A model generated the notes under the pieces. The model was given only the letters and a program-made list of their open reading frames with translations. It had not been told where the DNA came from and did not search any database. Below are positions 34,959 to 43,378 of a stretch of DNA of 64,000 nt, piece by piece. A program made the position numbers and the translations under genes. Numbering within the stretch: the stretch's first letter is position 1; each line of letters opens with the position of its first letter. The DNA is from Rhabdothermincola salaria (lineage in GTDB: Bacteria; Actinomycetota; Acidimicrobiia; Acidimicrobiales; Acidimicrobilacustridaceae), in assembly GCF_021246445.1 (NCBI RefSeq), contig NZ_JAJQXW010000001.1, positions 1,940,168-2,004,167 on the forward strand, in the 5' to 3' direction.

Positions 34959-35900
34959 TCAGGCGACGACCGTCCGGAACCGCTCGACGGCGCCCGAGAG
35001 GTAGTCGGTGGCCGCGTCGCGGCCCTCGGGCAGCGCCACGGTCAGGCGGACATCGGTGACCCCGGCGGCGACGAGGGCGGGCACGCTCTCCATGGTGGCG
35101 TCGAGGTCGACCGACCCGTCGCCTCGGCGCACGACGTTGGCGTAGCCCATCACCTGCAGGCCGGAGGGGTCGCCGCCGGCGGCCTCGACCAGCTCGCGCA
35201 TCTCGGCGATGCCGGTGACCGGGTCGGCCATCGCCGCGCCCCACGGGATCCATCCAGAACCGAAACGGGACAGGCGCCGCGCCACGGCCTTGTTGGGTGT
35301 GCCGCTCACCCAGATCGGCACACCGCCCTCCTGGAGGGGCTTGGGCATCTGGTGGATGCCCTCGAAGGTCAGATCCTCGGACTCGTAGCTGGCCCGCGGC
35401 TCGCGCCACAGCGTCTGGCACACCTCGAGGGTCTGGTCGAGGAGGCGGCCCCGCCCGTCGAACTCGAGGCCGGCCGCCTCGTACTCCTCGCGCTGCCAGC
35501 CCACCCCGACGCCGAGGTCGAGGCGTCCGCCGGAGAGCACGTCGATGGTGGCCGCCGTCTTGGCCAGCACCACCGGGCGGCGCAGGGCGGCGATGAGGAT
35601 GCCGGTGCCCAGCCGGATGCGCTCGGTGAGGGCCCCGATGGTCGTGAGGACGACGAGCGGATCGAGCCAGTGCCCGTCGGGGCCGGTGGGCTGCTTGCCG
35701 CCGGCGGAGCCGCCGACCTTGGGATCGGCGTAGGCGTCCATGTTCTCGCCGAAGGCCACGTGCTCGGACACCACGAGGCGGTCGATGCCGGCGGCGTCCA
35801 TGGCCAGGGCCTGGTCGAGCAGCGACGACCACCCGCCCGGGTCCTCGGCGGAGAACGTCCGCAGCTGCATGGAGATCTGGGGCGTGGCGGTGGGCGACAT
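34959..35900 (-). CDS. LLM-class F420-dependent oxidoreductase
   Basis: This 313-residue TIM-barrel protein belongs to the luciferase-like family. It has the N-terminal AMDAAGIDRLVVSEH, the central RIRLGTGILIAALRRPVVLAK (read in parts), and DVLSGGRLDLGVGVGW, which is diagnostic for the F420-binding LLM class. GVPIWVSGTPNKAVAR completes the barrel. It probably reduces or oxidises an organic substrate using F420. The ATG at 35900 has AGGAG 5 bases upstream. It is divergent from the NTF2-fold gene at 36054. Confidence 0.87.
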   Translation of the reverse strand: MSPTATPQISMQLRTFSAEDPGGWSSLLDQALAMDAAGIDRLVVSEHVAFGENMDAYADPKVGGSAGGKQPTGPDGHWLDPLVVLTTIGALTERIRLGTGILIAALRRPVVLAKTAATIDVLSGGRLDLGVGVGWQREEYEAAGLEFDGRGRLLDQTLEVCQTLWREPRASYESEDLTFEGIHQMPKPLQEGGVPIWVSGTPNKAVARRLSRFGSGWIPWGAAMADPVTGIAEMRELVEAAGGDPSGLQVMGYANVVRRGDGSVDLDATMESVPALVAAGVTDVRLTVALPEGRDAATDYLSGAVERFRTVVA

Positions 35901-36053
35901 GGGGTCTCCTGCGGGTGGGGAGGCGTACTGGGAGCTCGGCGTGGTCGGGTGACCATCCTGTCCCATCCTCGCCCGCCGGTCAGACTGGACCGGCGTGAGG
36001 CGACGAGAAGCCGGACGGCCCGCAGGGGTCGGCCCGGCCCGAGGAGGACACCG

Positions 36054-36581
36054 ATGAGCGACCTGGAGGCACGGCTGGCACGGCTCGAAGCCACCGAGGA
36101 GATCCGCCAGCTGGCCGCCCGCTACGCGCTCGCCCTCGACCAGCGCGACGTGCAGGCTCTGGCCGCGCTCTTCGTCGACGACGTGCGCACCGGCGACGGG
36201 CGGGTGGGCCGCGAGGCCCTCGCCGACTGGTTCGACCCGATCCTGCGGCCCTACTCGACCACGTTCCACCTCATCGGCAACCACGTCATCGACCTGGTGG
36301 ACGAGGACCACGCCACCGGGGTCGTGTACTGCCGACCCGAGCACGAGGTGGGCGACCTCTGGGTGGTCATGCCCATGCAGTACTGGGACCGCTACGAGCG
36401 CCGCGACGGCCACTGGTACTTCGTCAGCCGCTCCCCCAAGGTCTTCTACGCCGCCGACGTGCTCGAGCACCCCTTGCGGGTGCCCGAGCGGTTCCACTTC
36501 CCGGGCAACCCCATGATCACCCGGGCCGAGCTACCCGGGCGATGGGAGACCTGGCAGGCCTTCTGGGACCCCAAGCCCTGA
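36054..36581 (+). CDS. SnoaL/NTF2-fold protein
   Basis: This 175-residue protein starts at the ATG at 36054 with a GAGGAGG site. EATEEIRQLAARYALALDQRDV is the family's N-terminal helix, quoted in part, followed by LAALFVDDVRTGDG. The central strand contains TFHLIGNHVIDL and the late strand YWDRYERRDGHWYF. Possible roles are dehydratase, isomerase or ring-hydroxylating small subunit. It is divergent from the LLM gene. The 137 bases after it hold a 12-bp palindrome (36654-36665) but no gene. Confidence 0.78.
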   Translation: MSDLEARLARLEATEEIRQLAARYALALDQRDVQALAALFVDDVRTGDGRVGREALADWFDPILRPYSTTFHLIGNHVIDLVDEDHATGVVYCRPEHEVGDLWVVMPMQYWDRYERRDGHWYFVSRSPKVFYAADVLEHPLRVPERFHFPGNPMITRAELPGRWETWQAFWDPKP

Positions 36582-36718
36582 GCCGGGCCACCACGGGGCA
36601 TCCACGGGTGGAGCGCCGCTCGAACACCCTGGTAGCGACCTCCGGGGGTGCCGGAGACCGGTCTCGCCGGGCCGGACAGCGACTGCAGCACGCCGCATGC
36701 CCGGGCGACGACCTCACG

Positions 36719-37750
36719 TCAGGCCGGGGTGATGGCCTCGCGCTCGTCGCGACCGTCGGCGTGGCGGGCGAAGCGGACCGCCTCGGGCCCGTGGACGGGG
36801 CCGTCCTCCGGCCACGGCCAGCCACCGAAGCCGTCGCGCTGGTAGTCGGCGAAGGCCTGGCGGATCTCGTCCTCGGTGTTCATCACGAACGGTCCGTAGC
36901 GAGCCACCGGCTCGCCGATGGGACGCCCCTGCAGCACCATCACCTCCACCGGGCCGTCGCCGGCGGTGAGGTGCAGGCCCCGGTCGGAGCGGACCAGGGC
37001 GCCGGTGTCGGCGTCGATGCGCTCCCCGTCGATCTCGAGAGAGGGGCCGTCGAAGAGGTAGAGCACCCGCAGCGTGTCCGGTGACGCGGGCGCCTCCAGG
37101 TCCGCCTCGGCCCCGGGCTCCATGGTGAGGTGCCACACGCCGAGGTCGGCCTCGGGTCGCGCCGCCCAGGAGTGAGGGGGCGGATCCGGCGGCGTGGCCC
37201 CGTCGAGCGATCCCACGATCACGGTGATGTCGGTGCGCCGACCCGCCTCGTCGGTGCGCACCACCTTGGGGATGTCTCGGTCCCACAGCATGGTGAAGTA
37301 GGGCTCCACCAGCTTGTGCTCGGCCGGCAGGTTGATCCAGATCTGGAACAGCTCGCCGGTGTTGGGGCGGTCGGTCTCGAGCAGGGGGAACATCTCGCTG
37401 TGCACCACCCCGCGTCCGGCGGTCATCCACTGCGCGTCGCCCCGGCCGAAGCGGGCCGCCGCCCCCATCGAGTCGGCGTGGTCGATGAAGCCCTGGCGGG
37501 CGTAGGTGAGGGTCTCGAAGCCCCGGTGGGGGTGCTGGGGGAAGCCGGGGACGCGGTCGCCGTGGTACATGCGCCAGCCGTCGATGCCCTCGAAGTCGGA
37601 CCCGATCTGGCGCCCGGCCAGCGAGGCCGCCGGCGCGAAGGACCCGTCGCCCTCGGGGTAGGCGTCGAGGTGGTGGGCGCAGAACAAGAAGGGGTCGACC
37701 GTCGGCCAGTGCAGACCGAGGGGGAACGTCTGTTGCACGGACGAGCTCAT
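36719..37750 (-). CDS. Pirin family protein
   Basis: This bicupin has 343 residues. The N-terminal metal-binding segments are HPHRGFET and VHSEMFPL, the pattern of pirins with quercetinase-like folds. The C-terminal cupin contains LYLFDGPSLEIDGE and FVMNTEDEIRQAFADYQ, the usual pirin ending. Some pirins cleave flavonols and others act as redox-linked regulators, and this cannot be decided here. TACGCT lies 6 bases before the ATG at 37750, so the message is probably leaderless. Confidence 0.88.
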   Translation of the reverse strand: MSSSVQQTFPLGLHWPTVDPFLFCAHHLDAYPEGDGSFAPAASLAGRQIGSDFEGIDGWRMYHGDRVPGFPQHPHRGFETLTYARQGFIDHADSMGAAARFGRGDAQWMTAGRGVVHSEMFPLLETDRPNTGELFQIWINLPAEHKLVEPYFTMLWDRDIPKVVRTDEAGRRTDITVIVGSLDGATPPDPPPHSWAARPEADLGVWHLTMEPGAEADLEAPASPDTLRVLYLFDGPSLEIDGERIDADTGALVRSDRGLHLTAGDGPVEVMVLQGRPIGEPVARYGPFVMNTEDEIRQAFADYQRDGFGGWPWPEDGPVHGPEAVRFARHADGRDEREAITPA

Positions 37751-37756
37751 GGCTCC

Positions 37757-37762
37757 AGCGTA
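37757..37762 (-). promoter_or_regulatory. -10 element of leaderless pirin gene
   Basis: TACGCT, 6 bases, then the ATG at 37750 on the minus strand. Confidence 0.6.
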
Positions 37763-37791
37763 GAGGTCCTTGCGCGCACAAACAACGCCCT

Positions 37792-37826
37792 GCGTACCTG
37801 TCGGGAAAGAGCGCCACCCCCCAGCG
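37792..37826. repeat. 35-bp dispersed repeat, copy 1
   Basis: This begins GCGTACCTGTCGGGAAA and ends CACCCCCCAGCGC. It matches the copy at 38876 at 32 of about 35 positions in the same orientation. It lies between the divergent pirin and SDR promoters. Confidence 0.7.
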
Positions 37827-37911
37827 CCGTCCATCGACAGCTTCGCCGGTGGGTCACGACACGAGTGGGACACGAGTGGGACTCGACCGGGGTCCGAGGG
37901 AGGTCGACCGG

Positions 37912-37917
37912 TAGCGT
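37912..37917 (+). promoter_or_regulatory. -10 element of leaderless SDR gene
   Basis: TAGCGT, 6 bases, then the ATG at 37924. Confidence 0.6.
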
Positions 37918-37923
37918 GAGGCG

Positions 37924-38847
37924 ATGAGCTGGAGCCTGGCCGATGTCCCCGATCTCACCGGCACCACCGCTCTCGTCACCGGGGCCAACAGCGGGCTCGG
38001 CTACGAGATCAGCCGGGCCCTGGCCGGACGGGGCGCCCACGTGGTGATGGCCTGTCGCAACGTCGACAAGGCCGCGGACGCCGCCGCACGGGTGAACGCC
38101 CACGCCGGTGCCGGTCCCGGCTCCGCCTCGGTGATGTCCCTCGACCTGGCCGACCTGGCCTCGGTGCGCGCCCTCGGGACCCGAGTGCGTGACGAGCTGC
38201 CCCGACTCGACCTCCTGGCCAACAACGCTGGACTGATGGCCGTCGACGAATCCCGAACGGCCGACGGGTTCGAGATGCAGTTCGGCGTGAACCACCTGGG
38301 CCACTTCGTGCTGACCGCGGAGCTGGCCCCGCTGCTGGTCTCCGCGCCCGGCGGGCGCGTCGTCACCATGGCGTCGATGGGCCACCGGGCGGGGCGCATG
38401 GACTTCGACGACGTCATGTTCGATCGTCGCCGCTACCAGCGCTGGCCCGCCTACTTCCAGTCCAAGCTGGCCAACCTGCTCTTCACCCTCGAGCTCCACC
38501 ACCGGTTCCGCCAGGCCGGGGTCGACACCCTCGCCGTCGCCGCCCATCCCGGGTACGCCCACACCGACCTCGGCCACGAGGGCAGCGGATGGCTCAACCG
38601 CCTCATCGACCCGCTGGGCGGGCTGGCCTCGCAGTCCGCAGCCCGGGGCGCCGAGCCCTTCCTGCGGGCCGCCACCGATCCGGCCGTGACGAGCGGCGAG
38701 TACTACGGGCCCCGCCTGATGGCCTGGGGCGACGCCGTGCTCGAGACCCCGAGCGCCCGCGCCCGAGACACCGACGACGCCCGGAGCCTGTGGGCCCTCT
38801 CGGAATCGCTCACCGGCACCACCTTCACCGTCCCGCGCGCCGCCTGA
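37924..38847 (+). CDS. Short-chain dehydrogenase (retinol dehydrogenase/protochlorophyllide reductase type)
   Basis: This 307-residue SDR has TGANSGLG, ACRN after the second strand (NADP-type), LANNAG, the Ser region MASMGHRAG and YFQSK for Tyr/Lys. The pattern NHLGHFVLT and AHPGYAHTDL is typical of RDH/LVR-like reductases acting on bulky hydrophobic ketones or aldehydes. It is leaderless by layout. It is bracketed by two copies of a 35-bp repeat, at 37792 and 38876. Confidence 0.88.
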   Translation: MSWSLADVPDLTGTTALVTGANSGLGYEISRALAGRGAHVVMACRNVDKAADAAARVNAHAGAGPGSASVMSLDLADLASVRALGTRVRDELPRLDLLANNAGLMAVDESRTADGFEMQFGVNHLGHFVLTAELAPLLVSAPGGRVVTMASMGHRAGRMDFDDVMFDRRRYQRWPAYFQSKLANLLFTLELHHRFRQAGVDTLAVAAHPGYAHTDLGHEGSGWLNRLIDPLGGLASQSAARGAEPFLRAATDPAVTSGEYYGPRLMAWGDAVLETPSARARDTDDARSLWALSESLTGTTFTVPRAA

Positions 38848-38875
38848 CCCCGGCCCACCCCGGGTCGCCACCCAC

Positions 38876-38910
38876 GCGTACCTGTCGGGAAAACGCGACA
38901 CCCCCCAGCG
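38876..38910. repeat. 35-bp dispersed repeat, copy 2
   Basis: This begins GCGTACCTGTCGGGAAA and ends CACCCCCCAGCGC, with three differences from copy 1 in the middle. It lies 29 bases after the SDR stop and is followed by a hairpin containing the related TCAGGTACGCG. Confidence 0.7.
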
Positions 38911-38917
38911 CACAACA

Positions 38918-38945
38918 CCGTCAGGTACGCGAGCGGACCTGACGG
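38918..38945. terminator. Hairpin between convergent genes
   Basis: CCGTCAGGT, a 10-base loop and ACCTGACGG form a perfect 9-bp stem. It lies between the SDR (plus) and the NAD(P)-binding gene (minus) and could stop either. Confidence 0.5.
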
Positions 38946-38995
38946 GGAGGGCCCCGGTGAGGGATGGTCGCGGCCAGGGTCGGGCGCCGGGTGGA

Positions 38996-40072
38996 TCAGG
39001 GCAGGCGGACCTGGGCGGCGCCGGTGATGGGCGGCAGGTCCCGCGGGCCGAGGGGCCCAGGGCGGGCCTCGCACACCGCCGGGATGGCGTTGACGATGCG
39101 GTTGGCCGCCGAGGCGTTGCCGCCTCCGGCTGCGCCCGGCTCTCCGGGCTCGGTGCCGTGGACGCTGACCGTGAGGTTCGGGTGGCCCGAGAGCACGATG
39201 CGGTGCTCGCCACCCGGCGAGGACGAGCTCGGCCAGTCCGGGGCGCAGGCGTCGTCGATCCGGGTGATGTGCTCGGCCACCACGAACGGCTTCCCACCCA
39301 CGTTCCCCTGCACCTCGAACCGGAACGCCCCCTGCGTGCCCGCCTCGAACACGCCCATACCGGGGACGTCGACGGTGCGTTCCAGCGCCCGACGCTCCAC
39401 CGAGGTCGTCACCGACTCGAGCTCCACCTCGAGCATCTCGGCGACGATGCGCACCATCGGCGCCCACACCATCTGCAACGAGAAGTCGTGCAGCATCAGG
39501 GGCAGCTCGTCCATCGTCTTCCCGAAGCCGATGACCTCGCGCACCACCTCGGGGGCGTCGTAGAGGGCGTAGTTGAAGACCTCCTGCATGCGCAGCTCGG
39601 TGATGTCGGCCCCCACACCGCTCACCAGGCCGGGGAGGATGTCGAAGGCCCAACCCGGGTCGATGCCCGACACGAACACCGACGACGACCCCGTGGCACA
39701 GGCCGGTTCGATCACGTCGAGGAGCTCACGGGGCGCCGAGGCCGGATGCAGGAGGGGATAGAAGGAGGTGGACACGACGTCCTTGCCGGCCTGCAGGCAC
39801 CGCAACAGGTCGGTGACGGCGTGCTCGGGGCGGGTGTCGGCGGTGGCCGTGTAGACCACGCAGTCGACGTCGTCGGCCAGCGCCCGAGCGGTGTCGTCGG
39901 TGGCGGCCACGCCGAGGGGGTCGACGAAGGCCAGCTCCCCGGCGTCGCGCCCGACCTTGGCCGGGTTCGACACCACCACCCCCACCAGCTCCAGATCCCG
40001 GTGGGCGGCCACCGCCCGGATGGCCGGCCGCCCGGCGTTGCCCGTCCCCCACACCACCACTCGATAGGTCAT
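38996..40072 (-). CDS. DapB-like NAD(P)-binding oxidoreductase (Rv0926c-type)
   Basis: This 358-residue protein begins with a Rossmann fold, VVVWGTGNAGRPAIRAV, followed by LVGVVVSNPAKVGRDAGEL. TATADTRPEH and GKDVVSTSF give the dihydrodipicolinate-reductase-like second half, and SGIDPGWAFDILP marks the substrate region. These proteins are found beside catabolic oxidoreductases in actinobacteria and resemble 2,4-diaminopentanoate dehydrogenase, but the true substrate is unknown. TAGTGT lies 6 bases before the ATG (leaderless). Confidence 0.82.
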   Translation of the reverse strand: MTYRVVVWGTGNAGRPAIRAVAAHRDLELVGVVVSNPAKVGRDAGELAFVDPLGVAATDDTARALADDVDCVVYTATADTRPEHAVTDLLRCLQAGKDVVSTSFYPLLHPASAPRELLDVIEPACATGSSSVFVSGIDPGWAFDILPGLVSGVGADITELRMQEVFNYALYDAPEVVREVIGFGKTMDELPLMLHDFSLQMVWAPMVRIVAEMLEVELESVTTSVERRALERTVDVPGMGVFEAGTQGAFRFEVQGNVGGKPFVVAEHITRIDDACAPDWPSSSSPGGEHRIVLSGHPNLTVSVHGTEPGEPGAAGGGNASAANRIVNAIPAVCEARPGPLGPRDLPPITGAAQVRLP

Positions 40073-40078
40073 GCCCGG

Positions 40079-40084
40079 ACACTA
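40079..40084 (-). promoter_or_regulatory. -10 element of leaderless DapB-like gene
   Basis: TAGTGT, 6 bases, then the ATG at 40072 on the minus strand. Confidence 0.6.
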
Positions 40085-40201
40085 GGTGTCGGCCGTCACA
40101 GATGGAGGGTCGAGCCGACGCTCAGGCGCCCCGGCAGGGACGGCATCGACGTGACAGGCTGACGCGGTACCACGCGGCACCGATCGGACCGGGGGACACC
40201 G

Positions 40202-41221
40202 ATGCCGACCCATCAGTCGACCGAACCCAGCGCCGAGGCCGCCTCGGCGCCCCGAAGCGGGATCGAGGCCCTCACCGTGGTCGCGCACTCGGCGGGCGGT
40301 GCGCTCTCCACGATGGTGGACACGGCGTGGGCGGCGGCCGCCGCCGCTGACCGCGTCGACCTCGTCGACCTCGCCACCCGCGCCATGGCCCGTCCGCACG
40401 GCCTGGCCCCGCTCCCCCGCCCCACCCGCTTGGGACCGAGCCCGTGGTCATCCACCGCCGCGGACGACTGGCGCCGGCTCGACTCGCTCGCCGACACCGA
40501 CCGGGCGGTGGTCGCCTTCGCCGAGCAGATGAGCCTCGACGTCTCCGCCATCGACGACACCCACCGCGCCGCGGTGGGGGCCGCCCTGGGCCCCGCCACC
40601 GGCGACGTGGTGCAGGCCCTCTGGGTGTTCGACTACGTCCCCCGGGTGCGGTCCGCCCTCGATGCCCTGTTCGGCGCGGCACCGTGGGAACCGTTCGGCG
40701 CCGAACCCTGGCCCGAGGCCCCACCGGGCTCGTCCGCCGCCGACATCTGGTCGGCGATCGACGCCTACATCCGGATCGTGCCCCGCCTCGACGCCCTCGA
40801 CCCCGTGGTCACCGAGCTGGTGCGCCTCCGCGGGGCCCGCCAGCACCAGTGCCGGCTGTGCCAGTCACTGCGCAGCCGCCCTGCCCTGCGGGCCGGAGCG
40901 GGTGACGAGCAGTTCGCGGCCGTCGACCACCATGCCGACAGCGAGCTGCCCGCCGCCACCAAAGCCGCCCTCGCCCTCACCGACGCCATCGTCTGGCTGC
41001 CGGGGCGGATCGATCCCGCCGTGGCCGCATCCGTGCGCGACGAGCTCACCGACGCGCAGGCCGTGGAGCTGGTGCTCGACGTGGCCCGCAACGCCACCAA
41101 CAAGATCGCGGTGGCCTTCGCCGCCGACGCACCCCACGTCGACGAGGGGTACGAGATCTACGAGATCGATCCCGACGGTGAGGCCGTCTACGGCCTCAGC
41201 CTCGACGAGGAGGACACGTGA
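40202..41221 (+). CDS. AhpD/carboxymuconolactone decarboxylase-like protein
   Basis: This 339-residue, all-helical protein has an AhpD-like core at about 195-300. LVRLRGARQHQCRLCQSLR carries a CxxC redox pair next to His in the CMD/AhpD position, and ALTDAIVWLPGRID is the second helix pair. AhpD-like proteins use this CxxC for peroxidase-linked thiol chemistry. The N-terminal 190 residues are an extension of unknown role. GGGGGA precedes the ATG. It overlaps the next gene by GTGA, suggesting co-translation. Confidence 0.75.
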   Translation: MPTHQSTEPSAEAASAPRSGIEALTVVAHSAGGALSTMVDTAWAAAAAADRVDLVDLATRAMARPHGLAPLPRPTRLGPSPWSSTAADDWRRLDSLADTDRAVVAFAEQMSLDVSAIDDTHRAAVGAALGPATGDVVQALWVFDYVPRVRSALDALFGAAPWEPFGAEPWPEAPPGSSAADIWSAIDAYIRIVPRLDALDPVVTELVRLRGARQHQCRLCQSLRSRPALRAGAGDEQFAAVDHHADSELPAATKAALALTDAIVWLPGRIDPAVAASVRDELTDAQAVELVLDVARNATNKIAVAFAADAPHVDEGYEIYEIDPDGEAVYGLSLDEEDT

Positions 41222-41550
41222 CCGCAGCCGCCCCCATGCCCGAGACCGTCACCGACGCCGTCACCTTTCTGGCCAGCGAGGGCTACGTGGAGGACCTGCA
41301 GGTCTGCCCGGTCGGCATCCTGCGCAGCGGCCACGACGATCCCCACCCGGTCGACGGCGCGATCGTCGACTACACGTTCCGCTTCGAGGGCCCCACCGAT
41401 CCAGGCGACGAAGCCATCGTGCTCGGGGTGCGCTGCTCGCAATGGGGCGTCAAGGGCGTGATCATCTCGGCCTACGGGCCCGACGCCGACCCGGAGGAGG
41501 CCGCCGTGCTCAACGCCCTGGCCCGATCTGCCTCGAGGCCCTACGACTGA
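41218..41550 (+). CDS. Hypothetical protein coupled to the AhpD-like gene
   Basis: This 110-residue soluble protein is not recognised. It begins with a GTG overlapping the AhpD-like stop. It has alternating strands (VDYTFRFEGP, EAIVLGVRCSQWGVKGVIIS) and two cysteines, one in LQVCPVG and one in VRCSQW. The tight coupling suggests it works with the AhpD-like protein. Its 3' end overlaps the stop of the convergent MFS gene by 10 bases. Confidence 0.65.
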   Translation: MTAAAPMPETVTDAVTFLASEGYVEDLQVCPVGILRSGHDDPHPVDGAIVDYTFRFEGPTDPGDEAIVLGVRCSQWGVKGVIISAYGPDADPEEAAVLNALARSASRPYD

Positions 41551-42932
41551 TCGGCGGCGGGTGGCCGGACCCGGCGGGGCAGGAAGAGTGCGGAGACGGC
41601 GGCGGCCACCAGGCCGAGGGCGGCGGCGATGGCCATGGACCAACGGAAGGCGGACGTGGTGGCGGCGGTGCCGACGGCCACCGTCAACCCCGACACCGAG
41701 GGGATGACGGCGAGGGCCACCAGCCCGGCGGTGCGGGCGATGGCGTTGTTGACCCCGCTGGCCGTGCCCACCAGGCGTTGGTCCACGCACGCCATCACGC
41801 TGGCGGTCAACGGGGCGACGAAGGCGACCAGACCGAGCCCGAGCAGGATCGAGCCGGGCAGGACGCCGGTGGTCCAGCTGGTGTCGACGTCGATGCCGGC
41901 GAGGACCACCACCCCGGCGACGGTCAGCAGCGGTCCGACGACCATCTGGGGACGGGGTCCCCATCGGGTGGCCAGCGCCCCCGAGCGGGCCGAGCCGAAC
42001 AACAACAGCAACGTGGCCGGGATGAGCGAGCTGGCCGCGGCCAGCGCCCCGAAACCGGTCACGACCTGGAGTTGGTAGACGACGAAGAAGAAGACGCCGC
42101 CCAGCAGGGCATAGAGGGCGAAGGTCACGATGCTCAGCACCGTGAAGGTGCGGGACTCGAACAGTCGACCCGGCACCAGCGGAGCCGCGCTCCGTCGCTC
42201 CCACACCACGAAGGCCACCGACGCCACGATCGCGGCGACCGAGGCGACGACCACCAGCGGATCGCCCCAGCCGTCGTCGGCCGCCCGGTTGAGGGCCAGG
42301 GTCAGGCCGGCCAGGGCGACCACCGCCAGCCCGGCACCCGCCAGGTCGAACCGACCGCCGGGGACGCGCACGACGGTGGGGGTGGCCCGCACGGCCACGA
42401 CCGAGACGAGGACCAGCGGCACCGACAGCACGAAGGCCCAGCGCCAGCCCGGCCCGTCGATCAGCCACCCACCCAGGATGGGGCCGATGGCGCCGGACAG
42501 CCCCGTGAGGCCCGCCCAGGCCCCGACGGCGCGAGCCCGATCGTCGGGCACGAACGACGCCTGCACGAGCGCCAGCGACGTGGGCGTGAGGAGGGCCCCG
42601 CCCACGCCCTGGAAGAGGCGGGCCAGGACCAGGAACCACAGCGACGGGGCGAGAGCGCAGGCCAGGGTCGCCAGCGCGAACCAGACCGCCCCGACGACGA
42701 AGACCCGCCGGGATCCATAGCGATCACCCAGCGCGCCGCCCAGCAAGATGAGCGAGGCGAGGGTGAGCAGGTAGGCGGTGAGCACCCACTGCACGCCGTC
42801 GCCACCGACCCCGAAGTCGTCGGCGATGGCCGGCACGGCGACGTTGACCACGGTGCTGTCGAGGAAGGCCACCCCGCTGGCGAGCACCGTGGCGCCGAGC
42901 GCCACACGGCCCCGGGTGGACCCGAGCGACAA
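41541..42932 (-). CDS. DHA2-type MFS multidrug exporter
   Basis: This is a 14-helix-type MFS transporter of about 463 residues. Motif C-like SGAIGPILGGWL, GDRYGSRRVFV (motif A) and FLDSTVVNVAVPAI (the DHA2 helix-1 motif) are all present. It should export hydrophobic compounds in exchange for protons. The marked start is a TTG at 42932. An in-frame ATC at 43001 sits 6 bases after TAGGGT, the leaderless layout, so translation may begin there and add 23 polar residues. It is divergent from the Cys-rich microprotein gene. Confidence 0.85.
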   Translation of the reverse strand: MSLGSTRGRVALGATVLASGVAFLDSTVVNVAVPAIADDFGVGGDGVQWVLTAYLLTLASLILLGGALGDRYGSRRVFVVGAVWFALATLACALAPSLWFLVLARLFQGVGGALLTPTSLALVQASFVPDDRARAVGAWAGLTGLSGAIGPILGGWLIDGPGWRWAFVLSVPLVLVSVVAVRATPTVVRVPGGRFDLAGAGLAVVALAGLTLALNRAADDGWGDPLVVVASVAAIVASVAFVVWERRSAAPLVPGRLFESRTFTVLSIVTFALYALLGGVFFFVVYQLQVVTGFGALAAASSLIPATLLLLFGSARSGALATRWGPRPQMVVGPLLTVAGVVVLAGIDVDTSWTTGVLPGSILLGLGLVAFVAPLTASVMACVDQRLVGTASGVNNAIARTAGLVALAVIPSVSGLTVAVGTAATTSAFRWSMAIAAALGLVAAAVSALFLPRRVRPPAADQS

Positions 42933-43050
42933 GAGGGCGGCTCCGGGAGGCTCGGATCCGGTCGGCCGGTCAGTCGGGTGGGCACTGACTGCGTCGTCGA
43001 TGCCCGAACCCTACGACGATCGAAGTGGGTGCCGGAGGGCCTCGCGTCCT

Positions 43051-43066
43051 ATACCCTAGGGGGTAT
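43051..43066 (+). promoter_or_regulatory. Copper-type (CsoR/RicR-like) operator overlapping a start codon
   Basis: ATACCCTAGGGGGTAT is an inverted repeat, with ATACCC and GGGTAT around TAGG. It resembles CsoR/RicR copper-repressor sites (TACCC, 4-5 bases, GGGTA). TATACC at 43050-43055 would be the -10, and the last two bases are the start of the ATG at 43065. A bound repressor would therefore cover promoter, transcript start and start codon. Confidence 0.65.
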
Positions 43067-43229
43067 GTGCCAACGAGCTACGTGCCCCACCTGTGACCGT
43101 CCCACCTTCGCCGGCTGCGGCATGCACGTCGAGCAGGTCCTCGGCGACGTCCCCGCCGATCAGCGCTGCCGGTGCTCCGCCTCCGCCCCGTCGGGTGGTT
43201 CCCTCCTGAGTCGCCTTTTCGGTCGCTGA
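43065..43229 (+). CDS. Cys-rich microprotein (54 aa) under copper-type operator
   Basis: This small protein has six cysteines, at 2, 7, 10, 18, 35 and 37. The segments are MCQRATCPTCDRPT, FAGCGMHVEQVL and VPADQRCRC. This spacing (CxxC, GCGxH, VPxxxRCxC) occurs in a widespread family of uncharacterised short proteins. The His beside GCG and the paired cysteines could bind one or two metal ions. The ATG lies in the right arm of the copper-type palindrome and the message would be almost leaderless. A GC hairpin near 43287-43310 follows. The role is probably metal binding or delivery (inference). Confidence 0.8.
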   Translation: MCQRATCPTCDRPTFAGCGMHVEQVLGDVPADQRCRCSASAPSGGSLLSRLFGR

Positions 43230-43378
43230 CCCACCGGGCAGCCGTCGCCCGGGCCCCGGTGAGGCCTCCAGTTCACGGGCTGCTCGCACCCGGCGTCGCG
43301 CCGGGGTCCCCGGACGCGCCATCATGGGCACCGAGGCGCCGACCGACCGGCGCCACCGCACTCGCCCGGGGGGACGCC

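Noticed and set aside
32346-36054. Long plus-strand frame running from the esterase end to the NTF2-fold gene
   Set aside because: Only its last 175 residues (from 36054) are a real gene with a ribosome site. The rest is antisense to the PAS-GGDEF-EAL and LLM genes.
36654-36665. 12-bp palindrome GAGACCGGTCTC
   Set aside because: It is short and lies in GC-rich intergenic sequence between convergent gene ends. It could be chance and has no second feature to support it.
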